A stretch of DNA of 40,713 nt from the NCBI GenBank assembly GCA_019307065.1, contig JAFDKH010000068.1, positions 1 through 40,713 of the forward strand, written 5' to 3'. The position numbers and the translations under genes were made by a program. A model generated the notes under the pieces. The model did not search any database and was not told the DNA's origin. It saw only the letters and a program-made list of their open reading frames with translations. Position 1 is the stretch's first letter; each line of letters begins with the position of its first letter. Of this stretch, positions 1-8,442 are shown piece by piece. The stretch is from Deltaproteobacteria bacterium (lineage in GTDB: Bacteria; Myxococcota; B64-G9).

Positions 1-96
1 CGAATTCACGCGGCAAATTATCGGAATTGTTGATCACTGCTACTCACTCCTCCATAGTTGGTCATGTTAACAGACGGGCGATCGGGCCGTCAATTA

Positions 97-111
97 TCCT
101 ATCGAATAGGA
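97..111. promoter_or_regulatory. Short perfect inverted repeat upstream of the kelch lipoprotein gene
   Basis: TCCTAT-CGA-ATAGGA is a perfect 6-bp inverted repeat with a 3-base centre. It lies about 95 bases before the ATG of the first gene and upstream of a TTGACA element. It could be an operator half-site pair or a small hairpin; a 6-bp match can also arise by chance. No U-run follows it, so it is not an obvious terminator for a gene to the left. Confidence 0.25.
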
Positions 112-133
112 CGAATGAGGCGCCAGGGCAGGT

Positions 134-162
134 TTGACACTTCCTGACTAATCGGATAGCGT
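134..162 (+). promoter_or_regulatory. Weak sigma70-like promoter candidate
   Basis: A perfect TTGACA sits at 134-139. At a 17-base spacing the only -10 candidate is TAGCGT, a 3-of-6 match, so only the -35 half is convincing. It is placed correctly to drive the lipoprotein gene starting at 207 and the operon behind it. Confidence 0.2.
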
Positions 163-206
163 CATTCAGTCGTGATTGCTGCATTTTCTCGGGAGGTGTC
201 TGCAAG

Positions 207-1712
207 ATGAAGCCTGTCACACATGTCGGCCTGGCGATTTTGAGCCTTGCGATGCTTTTGGGCCTTGCCGGTTGTGGCGGAGAAAAAGTGGATGGAAAGC
301 TAAACATCCAATTATTATCAGTATGTGAACCAACTTTCACCGATTTCCAGGCGCTTATCGAGTCTTATTGTATTTCAGTCGAAGAGGTCGGTGGAATCAT
401 CGATCATAATTGCTCCAGTCATCTTGGAAATCTCGAGCTGAAAGTCGACCAGACCTCAGGCAAGGTTAGACTGATAGTTGAAGGGCTTGATATTAACCTA
501 CGTACGATAGTACGCGGTCGATCAGTGCCAATAAGCCTGGTATCCGGTGAACAAAACACGATTTCTATTCCGGTTGCTCCATTGGAGGGGTTCGGGTTGC
601 TGGCCGGTCAACAAGACGGTTGCACGGCCCTGCCTTACCTGGCGGCCGGGCACACAGCCACGGTTTTTCCTTCCGGGCATGTATTGGTGGTAGGCAGTGG
701 TAGTCCGACCGTTTCACCCAGCCAGGCCGCTTTCTTGATTGACCCGGCTACCGCGCGCATGGACTTGATTGCGACTCCGACCTCTTTGCATCGGTTTGGT
801 CACAGTAGCAGCCTGTTAGCGGATGGTCGTTTGGTCGTCTTAGGAGGGGAAAATCAAGTTGGTTCGGGTCAGGATGAGATCGTGATCCTGCGTGGGACAG
901 AAAAGTTGCATCAAACCTACGACAGGGCCAACGATTACCTAAGCATCAGTTTCGAATCACTGATGAACGGACTGATGGTTGCCCGCGTGGCTCATGATGC
1001 GGCCTTGTTCAATGGTGACCAGATATTGGTCAACGACAGCGAGCGAACCGCCGAGATGTTCATGGGCTCAACCGAGCAATCGGGTTTTATTCAGGTCGCT
1101 CCGCCGTTTGATCCTTTTCCCGACAACAACAGCAGGATTGTTACGGTAACTCCGATAGATCAGGAGCGCGCAGTCATCCTGGGGAGTCTGGCCGACCACA
1201 ATGGAATGCTGACTGTTACAAAAAACAGCCGAACCATTTCCTTCACACCCTTCGACCTGTCAGTATCGCCGCGAAGTAATGCCCTGGGAGTTGCCCTGCC
1301 GAGAGGGCAGGTGATGTTTCTGGGCGGCAAGACCGGATCGGCAATCAATGATTCTCCGGTAGTAGTTATCGACTCGAACACTCAAACTCTGCATGAGGTT
1401 GAAATAGATTCCAATACTTTCCCGCGAGTCGGCTACACGGCCACGTTGCTTGAAGATGGTCGCATATTTGTAATCGGCGGCGCTTCCATCTCCGCTCAAT
1501 TCGTTCCGGGCAGCACATTTTTCCTAGAACAATCAGGTGATAACCCGCCTAAATGGTTGGTATACCCTGGCCCACAACTAATGATGCCTCGAGCCGGTCA
1601 CACGACCTCACTTCTTGAGGATGGAAGACTGATCGTGATCGGCGGCATCACGGCCGGCCCCGGCGTAACCGACCAGCAAGTGGCTGCTTCGGCTGAAGTA
1701 ATCGGTTTCTAA
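207..1712 (+). CDS. Kelch-repeat beta-propeller lipoprotein
   Basis: This is a predicted surface or periplasmic lipoprotein of 501 residues. The N-terminus is a lipoprotein signal peptide with lipobox L20-A21-G22-C23. Residues from about 145 to the end contain six kelch-like blades, each with a GHT/GYT-type turn, a hydrophobic strand, a D/E-DGR turn and a strand ending V(I/V)GG; the clearest are the last two, near residues 405-435 and 460-490. Kelch and galactose-oxidase propellers usually bind proteins or glycans, but no catalytic residues of galactose oxidase are evident. The first ~140 residues are unassigned. GGGAGG at 191-196 precedes the ATG. The next gene begins 8 bases after the stop, so it probably shares a transcript with the purine genes, although a functional link is not obvious. 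Specific ligand unknown. Confidence 0.8.
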   Translation: MKPVTHVGLAILSLAMLLGLAGCGGEKVDGKLNIQLLSVCEPTFTDFQALIESYCISVEEVGGIIDHNCSSHLGNLELKVDQTSGKVRLIVEGLDINLRTIVRGRSVPISLVSGEQNTISIPVAPLEGFGLLAGQQDGCTALPYLAAGHTATVFPSGHVLVVGSGSPTVSPSQAAFLIDPATARMDLIATPTSLHRFGHSSSLLADGRLVVLGGENQVGSGQDEIVILRGTEKLHQTYDRANDYLSISFESLMNGLMVARVAHDAALFNGDQILVNDSERTAEMFMGSTEQSGFIQVAPPFDPFPDNNSRIVTVTPIDQERAVILGSLADHNGMLTVTKNSRTISFTPFDLSVSPRSNALGVALPRGQVMFLGGKTGSAINDSPVVVIDSNTQTLHEVEIDSNTFPRVGYTATLLEDGRIFVIGGASISAQFVPGSTFFLEQSGDNPPKWLVYPGPQLMMPRAGHTTSLLEDGRLIVIGGITAGPGVTDQQVAASAEVIGF

Positions 1713-1720
1713 AAGAATCC

Positions 1721-3094
1721 ATGACACGTTTGCTCTTGAAGAATGCGTTGTTGGTTGCCACCCAGGACGAGCAGCTCAAAGAAGTGCCTGGCGGCGATGT
1801 CTTGATCGACGGACAGGTAATTTGCGAAATTAAAAAAAATATCGAGGCCCCGGCAGATGAAACCATTGATGTTTCCGGCTGCCTGGTTGTCCCGGGTTTC
1901 GTCAATACTCATCATCATCTTTATCAAGTGCTGACCCGTAACCTCAGAAAATCTCAAGATGCCAAACTTTTTGACTGGTTGGTGTACCACTATGACGTTT
2001 GGCGGCATATCAGCGCGAGCGAGGTCAGGGCTGCAGCCCAGGCCGGCCTTGGGGAACTGCTTTTATCGGGTTGCACCTGTAGTGCCGATCATCACTACTT
2101 GTTTCCAGATGGCGTAGAAGACGACTTGTTTGAGGTTGAAGTGCAGGCGGCAGCCGAGCTGGGCATTCGTTTGCAGCCGACCCGCGGAAGCATGAGTCTC
2201 GGAAAAAGCAAGGGCGGCTTGCCACCCGATTCGGTCATTCAGACCGAAGACAAGATTCTGAAAGACTCGCAGCGAGTTATCGAAAAATTCCACGACCCAG
2301 CCGAGTTTTCGATGTGCCGGGTGGCCCTGGCTCCCTGCTCTCCCTTTTCTGTCTCTGATGAACTCATGCGCCAAACGGCCGAATTAGCGCGCCAGCATGG
2401 AGTGCGTTTGCATACCCATTTGGCAGAAACCCTCGACGAGGAGAATTTTTGCATCGAGCGATTCGGGAAAAGACCCGTAGCCTATGCCGAAGAACTGGGC
2501 TGGTTGGGTCCCGATGTCTGGTTTGCCCACTGCGTTCATCTCAATCAAGCTGAAATACAGAAATTGTCAGAAACCGGGACCGGCGTGGCTCATTGCCCGG
2601 TTTCCAATCTCAGGCTTGGCTCGGGGATTGCCCCGGTGCCCCAGATGCTTCAGGCAAAGGTGCCGGTCGGTTTGGCGGTTGACGGGAGTGCCTCCAACGA
2701 CAGCTCTAACATGCTTCGAGAGTTGCAGACTGCCCTGCTGATTCATCGGGTCGGCACGGGTGTCGAGGCTATGCCGGCCAGGACCGTTTTACAGATCGCC
2801 ACCCGGGGCGGAGCAAGAGTTTTGGGCCGCGACGATATTGGATGTTTAGCACCCGGCCAGGCCGCCGATCTGGCAGTCTTCGATCTGCAGGGTCTAGCCT
2901 ATTCCGGCGCACGGCATGATCCGGTGGCTGCTTTGCTGTTTTGCGGGCTCGACCTGCGGGCGCAGATCGTGATCGTCAACGGTGAGTTGGTCGTTCGCGA
3001 TAAGCAGCTTATTCGTGTTGATGAGAATCAAATTTCCGTCCAGGCCGATCGAGCCTCGCAGCGGTTATTACAAGCAGCTGGAGTTATTTCTTGA
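1721..3094 (+). CDS. 8-oxoguanine deaminase (amidohydrolase, ATZ/TRZ type)
   Basis: This is a metal-dependent amidohydrolase of 457 residues that should deaminate 8-oxoguanine to urate in the cytoplasm. It has the amidohydrolase metal set: H64-x-H66 in NTHHHLYQ, H231/H233 in LHTHLAET, H270/H273 in AHCVH and D321 in VDGSASND. The segments HLAETLDEENFC, GVAHCPVSN and LRLGSGIAPV followed by VDGSASNDSSN are what I recall as typical of the 8-oxoguanine deaminase branch, as distinct from guanine deaminase or SsnA. It opens a tight run with the three xanthine dehydrogenase-type subunit genes (12 bases to the next), which supports a purine substrate. The ATG is preceded by only a weak SD-like AAAAGAA, so translation may depend partly on the upstream gene 8 bases away. 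Hydroxyatrazine-type substrates are the main alternative, as the family overlaps AtzB. Confidence 0.85.
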   Translation: MTRLLLKNALLVATQDEQLKEVPGGDVLIDGQVICEIKKNIEAPADETIDVSGCLVVPGFVNTHHHLYQVLTRNLRKSQDAKLFDWLVYHYDVWRHISASEVRAAAQAGLGELLLSGCTCSADHHYLFPDGVEDDLFEVEVQAAAELGIRLQPTRGSMSLGKSKGGLPPDSVIQTEDKILKDSQRVIEKFHDPAEFSMCRVALAPCSPFSVSDELMRQTAELARQHGVRLHTHLAETLDEENFCIERFGKRPVAYAEELGWLGPDVWFAHCVHLNQAEIQKLSETGTGVAHCPVSNLRLGSGIAPVPQMLQAKVPVGLAVDGSASNDSSNMLRELQTALLIHRVGTGVEAMPARTVLQIATRGGARVLGRDDIGCLAPGQAADLAVFDLQGLAYSGARHDPVAALLFCGLDLRAQIVIVNGELVVRDKQLIRVDENQISVQADRASQRLLQAAGVIS

Positions 3095-3106
3095 GGAGAA
3101 CTCGCA

Positions 3107-3967
3107 ATGCTACAGAATACGAAAGTATGTCTCTATCCTCGAGATCCTGAAGAAGCCGTCAGGATTCTAAGCGAAAAAGGTAAGCAGGCCCTGGTTGTAG
3201 CCGGGGGAACCACGGCAGCCTTGAGTAAAGATCCCAACGTGTCGACACTGGTAGACATTACCCGCATAGGACAAGATCGGATTGAGCATAAAGATGATCA
3301 ATGGTTGATTGGCTGCAATGTCAGAATCCAGCAACTGGCCGAACATGCCGGGTTGGCCGAATTGTACGACGGGATGCTGGTCGATTCAGCCAAGGCTGTC
3401 GGGAGTCGGCCGATTCGGAACGCAGTGACTCTGGGTGGCAATGTCGTGCAACTCTTTCGCTGGTCGGACCCGCCAGTCGCTCTTTTTGCAATGGATGCCG
3501 AGTTCGACCTGATTGGGCCTGAAGGCCGACGTTCATTGGCGGCGGATGATTTTTTTAAAAAGCACCCACGAAAGGTTCTAGGGGCCAGTGAGATTCTGAC
3601 CGGCGTCCGAATTCGCAAACCCAAGCAGCCATGCGGAGGTGCTTTTAGCAAGTACGCCCGAACGGCTTTTGATTTGGCCGTTGTTGATGCGGCTGTCTGT
3701 CTCGGGCTCGAAGGAAAAAAATGCAGCAATGCCCGGATTGTTGTCGGGGCTACTCGTAACGTGCCCTGGCGGGCGATTGCTGCCGAAGAACTGCTGAACG
3801 GAAAACGACTGACTTCGAGTGTAATCGAGAAGGCAGCCATTGCGGCTCGCCAGGCTGTCAAGACGGCTGACACCGTTCGCACCACCCGAGAGTATCGCCA
3901 ACAAATGGTGGAGGTGATCGTCCGGCGCACAATCGAGCAAGCCGCTGCATGCGCCAAGGAGCAATAG
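3107..3967 (+). CDS. Xanthine dehydrogenase-type FAD-binding subunit
   Basis: This 286-residue protein is the FAD subunit (CoxM/XdhB family) of a three-subunit molybdenum hydroxylase. It passes electrons from the 2Fe-2S clusters to NAD or another acceptor. The FAD-binding signature GGTTA is at residues 33-37 and TLGGN at 108-112, in the order and spacing usual for PF00941; the C-terminal third fits the CO_deh_flav_C domain. The length is normal for a separate subunit. A GGAG-type SD (gaggagaactcgca) precedes the ATG. Gene order FAD - 2Fe-2S - Mo matches many bacterial xanthine/hypoxanthine dehydrogenase and carbon-monoxide-dehydrogenase-like operons, and the deaminase upstream favours purines. 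Confidence 0.9.
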   Translation: MLQNTKVCLYPRDPEEAVRILSEKGKQALVVAGGTTAALSKDPNVSTLVDITRIGQDRIEHKDDQWLIGCNVRIQQLAEHAGLAELYDGMLVDSAKAVGSRPIRNAVTLGGNVVQLFRWSDPPVALFAMDAEFDLIGPEGRRSLAADDFFKKHPRKVLGASEILTGVRIRKPKQPCGGAFSKYARTAFDLAVVDAAVCLGLEGKKCSNARIVVGATRNVPWRAIAAEELLNGKRLTSSVIEKAAIAARQAVKTADTVRTTREYRQQMVEVIVRRTIEQAAACAKEQ

Positions 3968-3968
3968 G

Positions 3969-4430
3969 ATGGAAATCAACGTCACAATTAATGGTCAGCC
4001 GTTAACATGGCAGGTGAATCCGGGCGAGATCCTGCTGGATGTATTGCGACGCGAAGGTTATCTGAGTGTCAAGTGGGGTTGTGGCGAGGGTGACTGTGGC
4101 GCTTGCACAATTCTAGTCGACGGCCAGTCTATGCGTAGCTGCTTGATGCTGGTCGGGCAGATCGAAGGACGTACGCTTACCACGGTTGAGTCTCTGGGAA
4201 CCGTTGGGGAACCACACCCGTTGCAGGCAGCTTTTGTCGAGCATGGAGCCGTGCAGTGTGGTTATTGTACGCCGGGCATGCTGCTTTCAGCTAAAGCCCT
4301 TGTTGATCAGGGACATGTTCCAACCGAAGACCAGGTTCGTGAAGCCCTGGACGGCAACCTGTGTCGCTGCACTGGTTACAAAAAGATTATCGAAGCAGTA
4401 CTGGATGCGGCCGAAAGGATGAACAAATGA
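3969..4430 (+). CDS. Xanthine dehydrogenase-type [2Fe-2S] subunit
   Basis: This small iron-sulfur subunit (153 residues) carries two [2Fe-2S] clusters. The plant-ferredoxin-type cluster is bound by C38, C43, C46 (WGCGEGDCGAC) and C58. The helical-bundle cluster is bound by C97 and C100 (QCGYCTPGM) and C132 and C134 (NLCRCTGY). All eight ligands are present. Its ATG comes one base after the previous stop, and its stop overlaps the ATG of the molybdopterin subunit (ATGA at 4427-4430), a sign of translational coupling for equal subunit amounts. Substrate identity cannot be read from this subunit. Confidence 0.95.
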   Translation: MEINVTINGQPLTWQVNPGEILLDVLRREGYLSVKWGCGEGDCGACTILVDGQSMRSCLMLVGQIEGRTLTTVESLGTVGEPHPLQAAFVEHGAVQCGYCTPGMLLSAKALVDQGHVPTEDQVREALDGNLCRCTGYKKIIEAVLDAAERMNK

Positions 4431-6745
4431 GTCGCAAGCGTTCTTTCAAAGTCGTTGGCCAATCGGTACACAAGCAAGACTCAGCGGCACTGGCCCAGGG
4501 TGCTCCTTTATTTGTTGAAGATCTCTTGCCGCGTGGATGTCTATATGCGCGAGTGTTACGCAGCCCCCATGCACATGCCCGAATCAAGTCGCTGGATGTA
4601 TCCCTGGCTGAGAAACTGCCCGGTGTCAAAGCTGTCATCCACCACCGAAATGTACCCCGGGTAATGCGGACGACTGCCGGTCAGGGTGCTCCCGAGCCCT
4701 CACCCTATGATTTCACGACTTTTGACAGCAAAATGCGATTCGTTGGTGACCGAGTGGCGGCCGTGGCCGCCGAAACGCCGGCGATTGCCGAGCAGGCCCT
4801 CGGGTTGATCAAGGTAGACTATGAGATTCTCGAGCCCGTCCTTGATCCTCGAAAAGCCATGCAGGCCGGAGTTCCGGTAATTCATGACGAGCCGGATGCC
4901 AAGATAATCATTCCGGTACCTTTTGAACCCGAACGCAACCTGGCTGCGCACGTAGATATGCAGGTTGGCGACTTCGAAGCCGGGTTGAAACAAGCTGATG
5001 TCATGCTGGAGCGCGAGTATATTTGTCAGTATGCGCAGCACACTCCAATCGAACCACATTGTGCCCTGGCGGAGCTGCTGAAGAACGGCCGTATTCGCAT
5101 CACAACTTCGACACAGGTTCCCTTTCATGTAAGGCGCATTATTGCCCAGGCTTTAGAACTGCCGGTTTCCAAGATCCATGTGGTCAAACCGAGAATCGGC
5201 GGAGGATTCGGCGCGAAACAGGAAGTCTTGATCGAAGATATGACCGCCTTTCTTGCGCTTCACAGCGGGCGGCCTGTTTTTTACCGGATGAGCCGTAGCG
5301 AGGAGTTCATCAGCCGCACCAGGCACTCGATGATTATCAAACTCAGGACTGGAGTAAAAAAGGACGGTAGCCTGACAGCCGTCGATCTTGATGTTTTATC
5401 CAATACCGGCGCTTACGGCACTCATGGATTAACGGTTGCCTGTAATTGCGGCAGCAAGGTTTTACCACTCTACCGCTGGCCCAAGATCAGATTCTCGGCC
5501 GATGCGGTCTACACCAATCTGCCGGTAGCCGGAGCTTACCGTGGTTATGGGGCGACACAGGCAGCATTTGCCATGGAAATCCAGATGGACGAAATGGCCC
5601 ATGCGATCGGCATCGACCCGGTCGAGTTCAGGCACATGAACCATATTCGAAAAGGTGAAACATCGCCCGTTTTTGAAGCGCTTGGTGAAGGTGGCGAGGG
5701 TACTCCCCAGAGCATCGGCAGTATCGGACTCGGTCGTTGCCTGCGTCAAGGTGCTCGGGCGATCGACTGGACCCGCAAGCGCAAGCGTAAAAAAAGCAAG
5801 GGGCCGCTCAAGCGAGGCTTGGGCATGGCCTGTCTCATGCAAGGATCTTCCATTCCCCAAGTGGACATGGGCGCGGCCTCGATCAAGATGAACGAAGATG
5901 GTTCTTTCAATTTACTGGTTGGGGCGACAGATCTGGGAACCGGCTCGGACACCGTCCTGGCTCAGATTGCCGCAGAAGTTCTGGGCGTCAATGTTGAACA
6001 GATTATAGTCTTCAGCTCGGATACCGACATTACTCCGTTTGATGTCGGGGCTTATGCATCGAGTACGACTTATTTGAGCGGTCAGGCCGTTCGTAAAGCT
6101 GCTTTAGATGTTGCCGGTCAGATTCGAAAAGTCGCGGCCGAGATGCTCAGTCTGCCGGCTAAAAAATTCAAACTAGTAGATGGACAGGCCCGGGCGAATG
6201 ATTCGAAAACGGTTAGCTTGTCAAAAATTGCCGAACGTACGCTCTACGAGCAGGATCAGCACCAGATTGGCGCAATTGCTTCACATATCAGCCACAAGAG
6301 CCCACCGCCTTTCTCGGCCCACTTTGCCGAGGTCGAAGTCGATACCGAGACGGGCTTGGTAAAAGTCATCAAATACGTGGCCGCAGTGGATTGCGGCACG
6401 GCCATCAATCCGGTCCTGGCCGAGGGCCAGATGGAAGGCGCCGTGGTCAACGGATTGAGTTATGCCTTATGTGAGGAATATCTGTTTAACGAAAAAGGTA
6501 AAATGCGCAATGATTCCTTTAGGGATTACAAGATTTTCTGTACGCGGGACATGCCTGAGATTGTAACCATCCTGGTGCCGACCTATGAGTCGACCGGTCC
6601 CTATGGAGCCAAGAGCGTTTCAGAGATTGGGATTAATGGTCCCTTGCCGGTGATTTCAAACGCAATCTTCGATGCTGTTGGAGTCAGGTTGAGAGAGGCT
6701 CCCTATACTCCTGAACGAGTACTCAAGGCGCTTAAAACAATCTAA
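4427..6745 (+). CDS. Xanthine dehydrogenase-type molybdopterin-binding subunit
   Basis: This is the catalytic subunit (772 residues) of a molybdenum hydroxylase. I start it at the ATG overlapping the previous stop (4427), not at the upstream in-frame ATG at 4361, because the extra 22 residues lie inside the 2Fe-2S gene and look unlike the family. Cofactor motifs are GGGFGAK at 258-264, GAYRGYG at 369-375 and the C-terminal GAKSVSE, where E733 corresponds to the catalytic glutamate. The CO-dehydrogenase selenium/copper loop (AYRCSFR) is absent, so this is not CoxL form I. With the 8-oxoguanine deaminase upstream, xanthine, hypoxanthine or a related purine is the likely substrate. No XdhC-like maturation gene is in the window. 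Confidence 0.9.
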   Translation: MSRKRSFKVVGQSVHKQDSAALAQGAPLFVEDLLPRGCLYARVLRSPHAHARIKSLDVSLAEKLPGVKAVIHHRNVPRVMRTTAGQGAPEPSPYDFTTFDSKMRFVGDRVAAVAAETPAIAEQALGLIKVDYEILEPVLDPRKAMQAGVPVIHDEPDAKIIIPVPFEPERNLAAHVDMQVGDFEAGLKQADVMLEREYICQYAQHTPIEPHCALAELLKNGRIRITTSTQVPFHVRRIIAQALELPVSKIHVVKPRIGGGFGAKQEVLIEDMTAFLALHSGRPVFYRMSRSEEFISRTRHSMIIKLRTGVKKDGSLTAVDLDVLSNTGAYGTHGLTVACNCGSKVLPLYRWPKIRFSADAVYTNLPVAGAYRGYGATQAAFAMEIQMDEMAHAIGIDPVEFRHMNHIRKGETSPVFEALGEGGEGTPQSIGSIGLGRCLRQGARAIDWTRKRKRKKSKGPLKRGLGMACLMQGSSIPQVDMGAASIKMNEDGSFNLLVGATDLGTGSDTVLAQIAAEVLGVNVEQIIVFSSDTDITPFDVGAYASSTTYLSGQAVRKAALDVAGQIRKVAAEMLSLPAKKFKLVDGQARANDSKTVSLSKIAERTLYEQDQHQIGAIASHISHKSPPPFSAHFAEVEVDTETGLVKVIKYVAAVDCGTAINPVLAEGQMEGAVVNGLSYALCEEYLFNEKGKMRNDSFRDYKIFCTRDMPEIVTILVPTYESTGPYGAKSVSEIGINGPLPVISNAIFDAVGVRLREAPYTPERVLKALKTI

Positions 6746-6765
6746 GGCTGTCTGGCGAGCATGAT

Positions 6766-8409
6766 TTGAGACGAGATCTAACACGGTTAACTGAAACGGT
6801 TTTCGACTTGCTGATTGTCGGCGGTGGGATTACCGGTGCGACTCTGGCATGGGATGCCTCGTTGCGGGGTCTCAAGGTCGCCCTGATTGATAAGGGTGAT
6901 TTTGGCTGTGCGACCTCTGCGGCGACTTCCAAACTCATCCATGGCGGTTTGCGCTATCTGAAGAACGGCGAAGTATTCTTAGTGCGTGAATCGCTGCGCG
7001 AGAGACGAATCATGCAGACCATCGCCGGTCACCTGGTTCGTCCGATTCCCTTCATGGTTCCGACATATAAAAAGGGCGGCAATCGTAAATGGCTAATCAA
7101 GGCCGGAATGATCATCTATGACTTGCTGAGTTATGATCGCAAACGCCTGGAAGACCCCGATCAGCGCATTCCGCGTCACTACATGCTATCGGCCGATGAT
7201 GTCAGGGGACTCGAGCCGGGTGTCTCGCCCGAAGGCTTGACTGGTGCAGCGGTTTACTACGATTGCCAGAACGATCCTGATCGATTGACTCTTGAGTTTA
7301 TCCTGGGGGCGCAGCGCAACGGGGCGGTCATTTTCAACTATGTCCGCGCAACCGACTTGATTTGCAGTCTCGGCCGCCTTGAATCCACCCGGCTCGAGGA
7401 CCTGCTTTCCGGGCAGCAGATTGAGGTCAAGGCTCGCATGGTGGCCAATGTTGCCGGCCCCTGGGCTGACCAGATCGATCGACTTGCCGGGGCCGAGTCC
7501 GATTCGACCTTGAAGCGTTCCCAGGGTATTCACCTGGTAACCCGACCTCTGGTTCGTAAACATGCGGTTGTGCTGCAAACCTCGGCCGGCAATCACTTTT
7601 TCATCATTCCTTACAAAGGCGTGAGCTTAATAGGTACGACCGATACCGAGTACACCGGCAAACCGGACGAAGTTTCTGTACTCGACAGCGACGTACATCA
7701 GTTTATCGATGAAATCAATCAGGCTTACCCGGGAGCGAAGTTGACTGAAGCGGACGTCAAGTATCGCTACATCGGAATGCGGCCGCTAATCGATCAGGAA
7801 ACGCAGGTATACAAGGCATCCAGAAAATACGAGATCATCGACTACCACAGGCGCGGCATTAAAGGTTACATCAGTGCCCTGGGCGGAAAATACACTACCA
7901 GCCGAAACCTGGCGCGCAAGTTGACCGATCGCATTTTGGCCCGTTTAGACGAGCCCAAGGTTGCTTGCCTGACGGATAAGAAATTATTGCCCGGCAGCGT
8001 CAGCGGTTCGTTCACCGAATATCTCAAAGGTTGTTTCGAGAGAGACGGAGATCTTTTACCAAAGGATGTGTTCGAGCACCTTGTCTGGACCTACGGTGCC
8101 CGACACGAAGATCTACTCGAATTGGTCAGGTCAGATTCGAGTTTGGCTCAGAGATTGCAGCCACAACGCCCGGAAATCCTGGCCCAAGTAGTCATGGCCA
8201 TTGAATCCGAGTTGGCCTGCACACTGGCCGATATACTCTTTCGCCGGACTGGATTGGGAGTTTTGGGTGACCCAGGTAGGGCTACCATGGACATGATTGT
8301 TGATCTTGCCGCTCGTCTGCTCGGCTGGGGATCCGAACGTAAAGCGCGCGAGCTGGACACATGCGTAAAAAAGATAGCCGGCCAAGCGGAACCGGCGCCA
8401 CTCGGTTGA
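6766..8409 (+). CDS. glpD: FAD-dependent glycerol-3-phosphate dehydrogenase
   Basis: This protein (547 residues) oxidises sn-glycerol-3-phosphate to dihydroxyacetone phosphate at the membrane, passing electrons to quinone. The Rossmann FAD motif GGGITG is at residues 19-24. It is followed by the family segment around TSAATSKLIHGGLRYL and, near residue 375, by GGKYTTSRNLA. The C-terminal part fits the DAO_C helical domain. Length is normal for GlpD/GlpA. The start is a TTG: the nearby ATG at 6761 hits a stop after two codons, and the reading begins right at the usual distance from the GxGxxG motif. It follows the molybdenum subunit by 20 bases and may share its transcript, though a biochemical link to purines is not evident. 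Confidence 0.88.
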   Translation: MRRDLTRLTETVFDLLIVGGGITGATLAWDASLRGLKVALIDKGDFGCATSAATSKLIHGGLRYLKNGEVFLVRESLRERRIMQTIAGHLVRPIPFMVPTYKKGGNRKWLIKAGMIIYDLLSYDRKRLEDPDQRIPRHYMLSADDVRGLEPGVSPEGLTGAAVYYDCQNDPDRLTLEFILGAQRNGAVIFNYVRATDLICSLGRLESTRLEDLLSGQQIEVKARMVANVAGPWADQIDRLAGAESDSTLKRSQGIHLVTRPLVRKHAVVLQTSAGNHFFIIPYKGVSLIGTTDTEYTGKPDEVSVLDSDVHQFIDEINQAYPGAKLTEADVKYRYIGMRPLIDQETQVYKASRKYEIIDYHRRGIKGYISALGGKYTTSRNLARKLTDRILARLDEPKVACLTDKKLLPGSVSGSFTEYLKGCFERDGDLLPKDVFEHLVWTYGARHEDLLELVRSDSSLAQRLQPQRPEILAQVVMAIESELACTLADILFRRTGLGVLGDPGRATMDMIVDLAARLLGWGSERKARELDTCVKKIAGQAEPAPLG

Positions 8410-8442
8410 GGACTGCTGGTTAGATGATTGTCTGGGGGTAAT

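Noticed and set aside
3298-3957. 219-codon minus-strand open frame
   Set aside because: It lies fully inside the FAD subunit gene, whose motifs are clear; the composition is that of a shadow frame.
4361-4426. Earlier ATG for the molybdopterin subunit
   Set aside because: It lies inside the 2Fe-2S gene in another frame; the ATGA overlap at 4427 is the usual arrangement.
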